From the NCBI GenBank assembly GCA_022695795.1, contig MU404248.1, positions 1 to 32,994 of the forward strand: a stretch of DNA of 32,994 nt. Direction: 5' to 3'. The translations under genes were made by a program, and so were the position numbers. Positions within the stretch are counted from its first letter, which is position 1; every line of letters begins with the position of its first letter. The notes below the pieces were generated by a model that saw only the letters and a list, made by a program, of their open reading frames with translations, was not told the DNA's origin and made no database searches. Positions 13,777 to 24,707 of this stretch are shown here, one piece after another. This stretch comes from Biscogniauxia marginata. Its lineage: Eukaryota > Ascomycota > Sordariomycetes > Xylariales > Xylariaceae.

Positions 13777-15059
13777 TTAGTTAGGGCACTGAGACTGCAC
13801 ATGTCCAGGCTGCTGACACTTGTAGCAGATCTTCTCTCCACCGGAAGATTCCTTGGGGCAGTCTCGAGAAAAGTGACCATTCTCGCCGCAGTTGTAGCAT
13901 TTGCTACCGTTTACGCATTCACCTAAGTCCGTTTTAGCAATAGGTTTTGTCGTCTGACCCGCCCAAGGTTCACTTACGAGACATGTGCCCATATCCACCA
14001 CAAGAGTAGCAGGTCTTGGTCTGAGCAGCACCGCCAAAGCCGCCGCCGCCGCCGCCGCCGTAGCTACCGAAGTTGTTGCTGCCATAGGAGTCAGGGCAGT
14101 TACGTGCGATATGTCCAACCTTGCCGCACTAAATCGGGGGTAAATTAGTAATTAGGTAATTTAGTTAAAATACTGCAACTCACCTTGTAGCATTCCTGGG
14201 AGGTACCTCCTTGACCACCGGCGGCAACACCACCGCTCTGAGGGCAGTCGCGGCTGATGTGGCCAGCCTGACCACATCGGTAGCAGGTCTTATTGTCCTT
14301 AGGACCTTCCGGACACTCGCGGCCTGAAAAAGAGACTGTTAAATAGGATCAGGCTAGGTGAATATGAGTGGCAGCTTACTAAGATGTCCCTCGTTGCCGC
14401 AGTTGTAGCTGCAACCATGTTAGAAAGAAACGTAGTGTAACCGTCATGTGTCAAAGCTCACCACTTGGCAGCCCCGCGGTTGGGGCAGTCTCGGGCCTAA
14501 CAGGTTGGATGTCAGTAAATGATCTCATAGAAATGTTACCCTTTGCGTTGCTCCGTCGCTACAGTTGCTTTGCTCATACCTGATGGGTGGTTTGCCCGCC
14601 TATATGGAAATAAATGTTAGAACATACTAGACCACTCAGAGCAGACAAGTATTTGGACTTGTGCGGTTATGGATGAGATGTTAGGGGGGAAACAATATGC
14701 TTGGGTTATTGTTTTCGTCCAGAACAAGGACTGTAAAGCAAAAAAATTAAGTGAACCATGATAGCTACTACCGATCTTGGGAAGCATAGCTATTATCGGC
14801 CAGAAGGGAGAGCATGTGATAGTTGCCCATGCACTTTTGGATTGCTCGCTGGTGAATGCCTGATTGATAATCATGACAGAACACCAAGCGCAAGTAGCCA
14901 AGCGCAGATAGCGATAAATACAAGAGGTGGAAGATACTAAACTAGAGAGAGTACGGGAGTAGGGCAAGGGAGAGGAAAAGGTAGGTAGTCAGAGAGATGG
15001 CAAGATTGCGAGGACTCACATGTAAAGCAGGCACGTCCAGAAGAAGCGGAGAAGTCCAT
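13777..15059 (-). CDS. GIS2: CCHC zinc-knuckle nucleic-acid-binding protein (Gis2/Byr3/CNBP type)
   Basis: Cytosolic single-stranded nucleic-acid-binding protein of the CNBP family. Yeast Gis2 and animal CNBP bind mRNAs and ribosomes and affect translation and stress granules. Model on the minus strand: join(13777..13922, 13978..14128, 14184..14323, 14380..14408, 14462..14496, 14580..14599, 15020..15059), 186 aa. In transcript order the introns are 420, 83, 53, 56, 55 and 55 bp, all GT..AG. Seven CX2CX4HX4C knuckles are visible: CFTCGQTTHQARDC, CYNCGNEGHLSREC, CYRCGQAGHISRDC, CYKCGKVGHIARNC, CYSCGGYGHMSREC, CYNCGENGHFSRDC and CYKCQQPGHVQSQC. Between knuckles 4 and 5 lies a poly-Gly linker encoded by a run of GGC codons. 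The 20-bp exon 14580..14599 is a micro-exon required to complete knuckle 1. ATG 15059 has a strong context (A at -3, G at +4). See the next entry for a possible longer isoform. Confidence 0.95.
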
Positions 15060-15672
15060 GTTGCGTGACGATGCGTATCTTGTGCTTGATGTCCTGGGTG
15101 TTCTCTCGAAAGATGATCTGTCGGCGTGTCAGTGAAAAATAAAATATAATTGGCGCAGAACACCGTCAGAGCAAACGGCGACGTTCAGTCAATGATGGTG
15201 ATGGTGGTGGAGCAGACAAGCAGAAAAGTCACATGCGTACATGCGACGTGGGTAGGGTAGATAGACGTAATGAAGGGGCGGCCAGTAGGAATGGCGCCTA
15301 CCAGAAGCAGTGCGGCACACAGATCAAGAGGATGTTGTAGGGTGCATGGAGGCTCACAAAGTTGGAATGTGCCTTGGACAAGACGGCAGCAATGGAGTTG
15401 GTGTAGTGACGGCGATGATGGTGGGGTGAGGATGTGGGCAATGGGGGCAATGGGGGCAATGGTGGGGTACCGAGGGGTGAATTGAAAAACGGCGACAGCC
15501 CACGATGCTGGCTAACTTACGGCTCGTCTTCGTTGGTGGTGAAGGCACGTAAAGGCCGGCTGGTATGCAGTTGCGCGGTTGACGAAGTGAGGATTGCAGA
15601 GAGGTGGCGAGAGGCGGACGCACTGAAAGGCAAAGTCCGGCGACGCAGGGAGAGGGAAGAAGTAGAAAACAT
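15060..15672 (-). other. Candidate alternative 5' exons of the zinc-knuckle gene (presequence-like)
   Basis: Upstream of ATG 15059 the frame stays open to an acceptor at 15117/15118 (CCGACAG), with a CTGAC branch site and T-rich tract before it. A perfect donor GTAAGT lies at 15520 after an open frame starting at ATG 15672. Joining 15521..15672 to 15060..15117 removes a 403-bp intron and keeps the reading frame into the zinc-knuckle CDS, adding 70 residues. The added peptide begins MFSTSSLSLRRRTLPF, is Ser/Arg/Ala-rich without acidic residues for about 45 residues, and contains HTSRPLRAF, the look of a fungal mitochondrial presequence. ATG 15672 has a poor context (T at -3), so leaky scanning to 15059 is plausible. 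The alternative is that this is only a 5' UTR intron. Confidence 0.45.
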
Positions 15673-18389
15673 GGAAAGGTGGAAGTGGTCTGCGGTGGTA
15701 GGAAAGAGACTTAACCTGGATTTATGTCGAGGGTAGGAGGTACTGGATGGCAATTGACAGGTTTTGGTCTGGTTCTCCTAGGGATAGAGATCGGGTAATA
15801 TGTGTGCGTGGTTCAGTCTTGGGTTTGCGGCAGACAGTTGATTTTGTAGTGAACTGGACCAATACTCCGGAGACTGGAATCGATGTCGAACGAGTATCCA
15901 ACCTGCTAAAAAATTTCTTCCGCCGCTAACAAAGGTGACTGCCTGCAACGTTGTTGAGCAAGCACAACCACGATGGCCTAACCTAGTAAATTTTCTTTTC
16001 TTGTGGCCAATTGAGAAAAATAATTGTGGGAATCTTCGAAATTCCATCCATTTGATTGCCGAGCCTACCAAAATCCGATACGCAGGTACGTAAATCTCTA
16101 ACTCGACTTGGCTAGTTGCAAGGCTACCTAGGTACGTACCTGTTCACCCGGCGTCCTTACCTCTTCTGCTCTTGTGCCTATCTTAAAGTCGCTTGCAGGT
16201 TGAAGGTGATTGCTATCGCTGTTGCCGCCACTACCTAGGTACCTACATACCTATTCTTCTCGTCATGTGTACCTGTGTATATTTTACCCGCTTATTGCAC
16301 GAGTGTACCAATTGGGATCATGGGACTCCTCATTCCGCCTGGGGGGAAAAATTGATTGATCATTACAGGAGCGCCTAGTCTGTATGAAGCATAGAGACGG
16401 CCAATATCCGCGACAGTCGAACATATTTGCTTTCGATATTTGCTGGAACCGAGGTCCAGAAGAGAAACAGGAATTTCTTGATTGGACACGGATGTACCTA
16501 CCTACATCAATGTAATGGAAGTATCTCTTGTAAAATGCTTGTATTCTGTTTATCATTGCCCAGTCCCAGTCGCCCGCTGTGTCGTAGAGACTACCTAGAG
16601 ACTACCTCCCGTCGACCTACCTGCCTACATCTATCTCTAAGGCCGAGTGAGCGAGGCTACATGATATACCTACCGCCCTGGTAGCTAGGTACATATGTAT
16701 GCACCCTCTAAGATATAAGTAGATAAAGCTGTGCTGACGAGACACCAAACTTGAGTAGTCTTTGGTTGATGCGTCCATATCTCTGAGTTCTATTTAACGT
16801 GTCACTTACCATTTGATACCATCCACATTCAGTAGAGAAAAGTGTGCATAATATGATACGCGATAACCGGAACTTGGTCGCTAGCTTCATGTCATTGCTT
16901 TGTCCAAGTTTCCCCTAGGTTACATTGAAGCCCGGACTACATTGGGTTGAACATAGTAGTACGAATATAAGTAGGTAGATATATATATACTACTACCATA
17001 GACGACAGAGAATGATCTTGTCATGACGCGACAAACCAACTCTACATAATTTTTTAAACAAGATAAAAAAAACGAGAGAAAAAAATGAACATAGATGCAT
17101 ATATCTCGACAGTGTAAAGGCAATTATATAACAAACTAGTTGCCAAGGCAGGCTGCGTGCGCCTGATATCTCTGAATTGCCGAATGACTTACGACTTGAT
17201 AGCTCGAGTCCAAGTCTTCCGCAGTCTTTGATTTCACTGTGATAAACGTCCTATGCCATTTTCTAACACGCTGCAAAACAGGTATGTAGCTACGCCTACT
17301 ATCGACTATAAGTGTTGAGCCTAGACCCTTGTTAGATAAGTACGTGCTGTAAGCGAGTCACTGCCTGCGTGATAACCCTAAAACCACTTTTCTTTTCTTT
17401 TTTTCTCTTTTTCTGTTCTTTGCGTTTGGCCTCTAGCGTAAGATGCCTCGAATCATGAGTGGATTGACAGAAAATCCACATTCAGTGTAACAACAAAGTC
17501 GGAGCATTTGAATTTCTGCCGCGACGGGAGACAGGATCCGGATTCCGCGACGGGAAAGTGTTCGTCCAAACTTGTGGGCTTCTAGAAGCTGCATACCTAC
17601 CTACTGCGGCTGCGGGTGTTGAGGTTGGCCGATGGATGTCACCAGTCACCTACGATTGGGAGAAGGATGCAGTATACGGAATCCAAAAATGGAATAATAT
17701 CTTGCTCATCCAGTAGATCCTGACCTAAAGGTCACAAGTAAGGCCTTCGATAAAGGCGTAAGACAGCGCCTTTAAAGAACGTACATACCTATGTACCCTG
17801 GGTACCTACCTATCTAATATCTCAGTGCTCGTGTCAGACAAGGCGCATATATATATATAGGTACCTGGGAAGTATGCAGCATGTCACACGTAGCTACCTA
17901 CCTATTTATGTAGTACTTGACATGTTGTACTTCCATCTGTATAATTTCAATGTTACTGAGTGAAGTTCAATCTTACGGGCCTCAAAGTTCACTGACAGTT
18001 CCGTGGATGAAAACCACAGCGCCATAACCCCACAGTCTCGAGCTAGGAAACCTTGCTCTGATTGGTCAACAAGCGACACCAACCTAGTACAGCCTTGGTA
18101 ACCGCCAATGCGCGGAAGTCGCGTCTTATTCCAAGACGCGTCATAGGTACAGATGTACTCTACCTGTGTCCACTCGCCATATTGTGTTATGTACTAACAA
18201 GCGATCCAATGTTTTCTGCCTACCAGGCGATAGACAGGCAACATTCAATTTCCCCATTTTTTTCCTATTAGCTGCACCGACCTGGCGGGACGGATATGAT
18301 ATCTACCTACCTAAATAAAAGCCACTAAGTATGTTATCACGTCTAGGTAGCGTAAAGCATCAATTCGCTCTCCCTATTCCGCACACCCA
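15673..18389. other. Long intergenic region rich in CCTACCTA/TAGGTACC words
   Basis: About 2.7 kb without a supportable gene, lying between divergent zinc-knuckle (-) and Sae2 (+) genes, so it contains both promoters. It is dense in words made of CCTACC, CTAGGTA and GGTACCTA, for example at about 16124-16140, 16231-16252, 16493-16505, 16668-16700, 17785-17816, 17858-17866, 17891-17903 and 18302-18314. Several are palindromic around GGTACC. Short AT dinucleotide tracts occur at about 16980 and 17850. Open frames here are short and have no recognisable domain. Confidence 0.6.
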
Positions 18390-20834
18390 ATGGAAAACTG
18401 GTTCAAGGATACTGGCAAGTCAGCCCTGTTTGAAGCCCTCGCAGAAATATGTGATCGACTTGACAACGACTTCAATGCCGGTGCGTTACATAATTTGACG
18501 TGAACATCAACTTATCAAGCCTGACTTCTGGGAACAGGCATTGGGGCATTTACTCGAGACCGCGCACAACTCGCTTCCGAGGTCGATTCCCTGAGGCACG
18601 CCGTCTCTAAGGCGAACCGCTTAGAAGATGAGAACCAGTCTCTTAAATCAGAGATAGAGAATCTCAAGAACACAAGCCACCCGGAGCCGCAGCCGAAAGA
18701 CTCAACCAGATCTGGCGATGACAACCGGAACATCCGCGCCCCCCTCGCACCAAGATTCGCCAACCAAACTCCTTGTTCCAAGAGACCTAGCAAGTCTGGA
18801 CGTCTCGATATTGATAGGTTAAAGCTTCCAGAGCTCAAGGAGGAATACTCAAAGTTGGAGGGTAACTATGCAAAGCTCCGCGAAAAGTACCTAGAGCTTC
18901 AAGACGCTCACACCGAGTCGACCCGGCTTCTTCGAGAGAGAACTATGGTTTACCATCAATGGGTTAATCACGCCAAAAAGCTGAATGAACAAGCTCAAAG
19001 CCGAAGCCGGAAAATCAAGAAACTGGAGGCTAGATTGGCTGAAGTGACCCCAAGTCCCCTAGCTTCGAGTTTCAGTTCGAGTACTAGAGACGTGCAAACA
19101 ACACAACAGCGAGGAGAACATGTCTTCGACCAGACCAATACAAACACTCTCGATGGACTTACCTTGGCGCGACCAGATCCTGTCTCCAGGAGCTCACCAG
19201 CATTACTTAACACCAATGGGCAGACACGCGAAGCGTCTATTGATATTAATTGCTTCCATACGGAAAAGTCAAACGAAACCCAGAGACTAGAGACTGGGAA
19301 CTCCACGCCGCAAGCAGAAAGTCAGGAGAACGGCGAGAATGATGGGGCCCCTTCCCTGCCTCCTTTGCCGCAAGGTCATGGGGGCACGGGACGGCAAATA
19401 TTCGTCAAGAGCGAGCCTTCGTCAGATACGCCAGTAGTAGTATCAGAACGTTCTTTACGCAAAAGAAAGCATGGTCATGACCCGCTGGAGCAAGCCACGG
19501 TCTCTCCAAAAGTGAAGACTGAACCTGGCTCCGACCCTCTAATTATTGATGAACGTCGCCACTCCACAGTTCAAGAAAGCATTGACTTCGATGTAGTCGC
19601 ACGAAACGTACAAACCCCAAGGAAGCGCAACAAGTCCTGGCGAGTGAGTGAAGAGAGACACGCAGACACACCCGAGCCCCACGGGGTATTACCAGGAATC
19701 AGTAACCCCGCAATCAAACAACGAGACCATAGGGTGGCAATAGATGGATCCTATGATAGCTACAACAATTTTGCTCCCCCAGCTGAAGACTCGGCAAGCC
19801 CACAGTTCAGAGGGCGTACAACAGCCAGTCTACCCGAACCTCAGTTGGACCCTTCTTCCACATTACATCCTCTCAATGTCAACAAACACGATCGACCAAA
19901 ATCGAGAATTGATTCCTCGTCCAAAGGAAGCAAATCCTTGTCCATATCTCATGGTATTGCTAGCCTTACAGAAGATGGTGACCATCCTGAAAATATGGTA
20001 ACTTCAACTAAAAAGAAATCGAGAACGAGCGGGATCCTTCAGGCACTCCTAGATTCGCCTTCACTTGAAGCTGGGGCTGCCGCGATCCCTACAACTACAC
20101 GGTCAAAAGATATGCCTAATATGGACTTATCCCAGTTTCAGGTGCCCCAGAAACGCCAGCTTCCCTTTGGCAAAGATGGTTCTAGGAAGGGCCGCAGTAC
20201 CATACCAAAGGACGGTAGACCAGTCATACCAAATTCCAAGCGAATACCAATATCCACTGATGTCAAGCGCAGCCTTGGAGAAGCGACTAATAGGGTCAAT
20301 GCAGCTAAGGGGGTAACTCCTTTACGGGGGCTTCCGAAGTCCAAACTTCGGCTTGATGATTTTAAAATCAACCTTGACGCCAATGAAGGCTACGACTACG
20401 CCTATACCGATGTTGTTCGGAACAAGGACGAACGGGCTAGCCTGACCGGGTGTGTCAAAGAAACATGCTGTGGCCCAACGTTTCGTGCTCTGGCGCAAGC
20501 CTCGCGTGGGTCCACAGGCGCCAATGCCTTCCAGTCCCTCTTAGAATGGCATCTAGGGGATGAGTGTTACAAATTATCGACCATGTCAGATTTGGAAAAG
20601 GAACGGTTATGGGTTGAAGCTAAAACAATAGAGCTCGCCAACCAACACGGAAAACATCGTCACAGATACCAGCGCATGACAACGCCTCCTGGGTTCTGGA
20701 GGACAGATTTCCCAAGCACGCAAGAGGGCGAGCAGGACAAGCAAGAGGCCGCCAAACTAGAGCGGCAGATGATTGAGGAGAGATACAGGGAAGCCATGCG
20801 ACCTGGTGGGAGGTGGGTGTTTAGGGATGAATAG
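18390..20834 (+). CDS. SAE2: Sae2/CtIP/Ctp1 DNA-end resection factor
   Basis: Nuclear cofactor that stimulates the Mre11-Rad50-Nbs1/Xrs2 nuclease to begin resection of double-strand breaks and remove blocked ends. Model: join(18390..18480, 18538..20834), 795 aa, with one 57-bp GT..AG intron in phase 1. The first exon (MENWFKDTGK...) is needed because the second exon has no early ATG. Predicted coiled coils at about residues 31-75 and 122-205 fit the tetramerising N-terminus of the family. The middle is long, charged and disordered. The conserved C-terminus is complete: YAYTDVVRNKDER, a Cys cluster CVKETCCG (about 669-676), the basic HRHRYQR, then TPPGFWRTDFPSTQE at 746-760. By family alignment T746-P is the CDK site (human CtIP T847, yeast S267), and T758-Q matches the ATR/ATM-type site (CtIP T859). 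Gene length suits filamentous fungi, which have longer versions than yeast. Confidence 0.95.
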
Positions 20835-21675
20835 ATATGTTATATTATTTAGCTATCTGTTTCAAAGGTCACAGGTACGATATGGCTGGGATTTGTGTGG
20901 TGCTGGATGGCATAGAGTACGGCGCATAGCGTTTATTGCTTCTATATTTTCACGGACTAAAACTAGCACTACTATATAGCATGAATAGGTATCATCGATG
21001 AAAACATTATTAATACCTAACATTCCCGTCTTTCCATGCCCCGGGATTCCGAAACCGGGTATCCCAGCAATGTGGCTTGCAGTTCACCGATTCTGTGGAA
21101 CCTGATATTTACTTGGAAAGTGGGTATAGGTAGGGCAGTGGCTGTGGCCTCTAAATATGGGTGTTTTATATGGGTCCTTTCTGTGGCTAAGGAACCTCGC
21201 AAGCTCGCCCAGTCAGAAAAGTCCGAAAAGTTTAGAAAAAGTGAGAAAGCAAATTAGCTTCCGATTGACCTATCTTTCACGACCTCATCTCAGCCAAACT
21301 TCAACTCCAACGCGCCCGCACATCGCAGTCAGCGACAAGCGGCGACCTGGGTAAATAGCCATCCGGCAGCTGTGTATTTCTCATCACGCTCTCTCTGACT
21401 TTTGGTTGTATCCCCCTTGACTGCTCTTGCAAGCCAGCACCATTCCTTTCTACGTTGTGTCATCGGTTGCGGAAGCGCTTCGGAGCTGATAATAGAGCGT
21501 GACGCCTATCCCGCCTACGCGCTGTCAACAAAGCGACCCAACATCCCGCGCCTCCTCCACGATACATCTCTCGCGCGACAAGCGATAGGAACCTCCCCGC
21601 TCGAGCACTCGCGGCAGCATAAGTCGCAGAAGCAGTGGATAGCCACTGCTTCTTCGCCAACCCCAAGCCGGCAAG
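20835..21675. promoter_or_regulatory. Intergenic region, Sae2 3' end and Ubp3 promoter/leader
   Basis: About 840 bp between two tandem plus-strand genes. The left part should hold the Sae2 terminator. The right part from about 21260 is C/T-rich (CGACCTCATCTC, CTCTCTCTGAC) and leads into the ubiquitin-hydrolase start, as expected for a promoter and 5' leader. A long frame at 21402-21686 opens on TTG and runs across the real ATG in another frame; I regard it as spurious. Confidence 0.6.
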
Positions 21676-24600
21676 ATGAACGGTAGTCATCTGCCGGCTG
21701 GGCAGCCTATGCCTGCAGCCGTTGTTGGAGGAGGCCCGCCAGGTCCTGGTCCGGCCGGTGGGAGACGACGGCCGCCACCGTACGCCTCTCACCAGTACCA
21801 TGCTCAGCAGCAGCACATGTACCATAATAGCTACATGAACCCCTACGCCAACAGCTACTATCCTCCGCATGTACCGCACCACTATCAGAATGGCGCCATT
21901 GCGAATGCACCATATGGCATGCCATACAATCCATATCCTCAGCGTTCCCCTCCCGCAATGCACCAACAGTATCCGCCTATTGTCTCCTCGAGTATGCAAC
22001 CGCATCCTCAGTCTTACTCTCGCCCGCCGCCTCCGCAGCAGCAACCCTCCCCGGCGATATCGACACCTCCTCCGTACCAAGCGACTGCGCCTCCTCCATC
22101 TGTCCCCGTGCCTCAGACTCCATCCTCTACCCAATCTCCCCAGCCTATCCCAACTCCGTTATCCCCACCAACACCCCAAGCTCAGGAGGCAGCGCCCACT
22201 CCCGTAGAAGGCGAAGTTCAGCCAACTCAGATACCATTCAAAGCTCCCGTAAGCTGTACATGCTTCATAAAGCCAGCGCTCACTACTAATATGTATGTCA
22301 TATAGTTGCCCTGGTTGTCCAGACCGGATCTCCCCTTTCCTAGACGGATCGCGAAATCAAAGAGAAAGCGGCGGCTATTGAATACGAATACCGGAACAGT
22401 AGAATTGCCTTCAAACCAACAGGCCGGCATTGAGTCAAGTGTTGAACCGCATGAAGTTTCCGAATCTGCAGCCCCAGAAACGCCTACGCTCAAGACCGTT
22501 ACAGCTACTGAACCGGCTGAGCCATTGGTGCCGTCTGAGACTTCGTCGACTCAAGATTTCCCCTCCGAGAAAGCGCAGTCTACTTCGCCCTCTACGCCCG
22601 CATCAGTACAAAATCCCCAGACGTCTACTGCTACTTTGGGCACCTCTACCAAGCCAGTCAAGCCCGCTTCCCGTACCACAGTTCCAGCAGCGGCTGTCCC
22701 TCTTATTCCTGTTGTTCCTAAGTCAAGTCCTAAAGACGTTCGTAGTACTTCAAGTTCTGAGGCAAAACCGGCAGAGGTAAAACAGACAATACCGCAAGCA
22801 CCCTCTGATAAGCATGATGACGCCGCAGCATCTTCTACGAGTGCCTCACAACCCGAGGCAAAGCCTGAACTCGAACCTGCACCTGCTCCAGTGAAGACAG
22901 GCCCGAAGCTCTGGACGGGCTTGTTCGCGAGCTCAACCCCTGCTGCTATAGCTCCGGCTGGTGGTGCCGGTATAGCACCTACCTCGCTCTCGGCCGCTAC
23001 TGGTGCATCTTCTGCCGATGGTGCTGCAGTGGGCAATGGAGGTGTTGGTCCTGGGGCGTTCGTGAAGTCCAATGCCAGTTCTTTAGCCGAAGCTCTCCGA
23101 CTTTATAGTGTTTCTGGAGGTCACAAGATTGCTTTTCTAGAACCCAGGGGTCTGATAAACACTGGGAATATGTGTTACATGAATTCGGTAAGATCTATTG
23201 CCCGCATTCAATGAGGTCGCCGGCTGACGTTTGTTCCAAGGTTCTACAAGTCCTTATTTTCTGCATTCCGTTTTATGACTTCTTGGATCAGATTAGCAAG
23301 AAGGCGGCGTATAGTTTCAAGAGCGAAACACCCCTAATCGATGCCATGTAAGTTTACAGAGAACTACAAAACTAAGTTAGTCGGACACTTACAGATGTAT
23401 CAATCAGGATTATGTTCATGCGCGAATACAAGGTAATCGATTCCGCTGTCTCCGTGGATCAGCTTCGGAGGAGGTTAAAGAGTGAGGAACTTGAGCAATA
23501 TGGTGAACCGTTCACCCCCGAGTTCGTCTATGATGCTATAAGAAAGCTTCCTAGATTTGCTAGCATGAGGGTGAGTATTACGTACATGTGCGCGATACGT
23601 AGACTAATATTCCGTTAGCGTGGCCACCAACAGGATGCGGAAGAGTTTCTTGGATTTCTTCTCGAATCCCTTCACGATGAATGTGCCCAGGTGATGCGAA
23701 ACCTTCCCGAAACATCAGCAACAACCACGGCCGTTAACTCATCTACTGCTACGCCAACGGCTGCGTCATCACCCACAAGCACCACGGCAGATTCTAGTGA
23801 TTGGCTTGAAGTCGGACGACGACAACGGGCGGCAGTGACACGATCTTCCGGGCACCCTATCACATCCTCCCCAATTACCAAAGTGTTTGGAGGCCAACTG
23901 CGATCCGAGTTGCGTGTTTCGGGTTTGAAGGATTCTGTGACCCTGGAGCCGTTCCAACCTCTCCAACTAGATATTGGGTCACCTCAGGTGCACAATATAG
24001 TTGACGCGTTGAAGGGGTTGACCAGGCCCGAAACTCTGCACGGAGATTTCGCTTCGCCTAGAGGGCGTGATGCAGTCGCTACTAAACAGGTCTTTATTGA
24101 GTCTCTTCCTCCAGTACTAATTCTGCATCTGAAACGTTTCCAATTTGATGCAGAGGGCACTGGCACTGTCAAGATCTGGAAAAAGGTTGGCTATCCATTG
24201 GAACTCGAGCTTCCTAAAGAGATCTTGTCCCGGCAGAAGAGAAACGCTCTTACTGCTGAAGGTGCAGGCTTTCCTAAGTATAGGCTGACTGCAGCCGTTT
24301 ACCATCACGGTAAGAACGCCAGCGGCGGTCACTACACGGTTGATCTCAGACGTCAAGACGGTCGTGAGTGGATCCGCCTTGATGATACTGTCATTCGGCG
24401 GATCAGAAGTGAAGATGTGGCAGAGGGCGGAGTAGAGGAGGATGCTAACAACGCGACTACCTGGGCCGATAAGAAAGACAGTGCCGTGAGTGGCTCTGGA
24501 AACAGGTTTGAAGGAATCGGTGACGATGACGCAGGTGAAGATGAGGGTTGGAACAAAGTGAGTGCTCCCGTCAACGGAGCCAAAAAATGGAGTTCGGTGG

Positions 24601-24707
24601 TGAATGGTGGTTTAAACAAGGCTCCTACACTACCTAGGGCGAAACAGGTCAAGGACAGTGTTAAGGACAACAAGGTTGCGTACTTGTTGTTCTACCAGAA
24701 AGTCTAA
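21676..24707 (+). CDS. UBP3: Ubiquitin carboxyl-terminal hydrolase, Ubp3/USP10 type
   Basis: USP-family cysteine protease that removes ubiquitin from substrates. Yeast Ubp3 works with Bre5 on COPII/COPI components and in ribophagy; human USP10 partners G3BP. Model: join(21676..22248, 22306..23187, 23241..23347, 23408..23570, 23619..24707), 937 aa. Introns are 57, 53, 60 and 48 bp, GT..AG and phase-consistent. Residues 1-190 are a Pro/Gln/Tyr/His-rich, prion-like low-complexity region. The segment LPWLSRPDLPFP straddles the first junction and suits Ubp3 rather than other USPs. The Cys box GLINTGNMCYMNS has Cys481, the QQDAEEFL box follows, then LPPVLILHLKRF (about 738) and the His box GGHYTVD with His813, and Asp830/831 in RLDDTV. 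It ends AYLLFYQKV, a normal USP C-terminus. All catalytic residues are present, so it should be active. The ATG at 21676 has A at -3. Confidence 0.95.

Noticed and set aside
14617..14967. 116-codon frame inside the first intron of the zinc-knuckle gene
   Set aside because: Starts on TTG, has no domain and is out of phase with the exons; retained intron reading meets a stop.
21460..22134. Arg-rich 224-codon minus-strand frame opposite the deubiquitinase start
   Set aside because: Antisense of a Pro/Gln-rich exon that has a good ATG and conserved continuation; composition alone explains the open frame.
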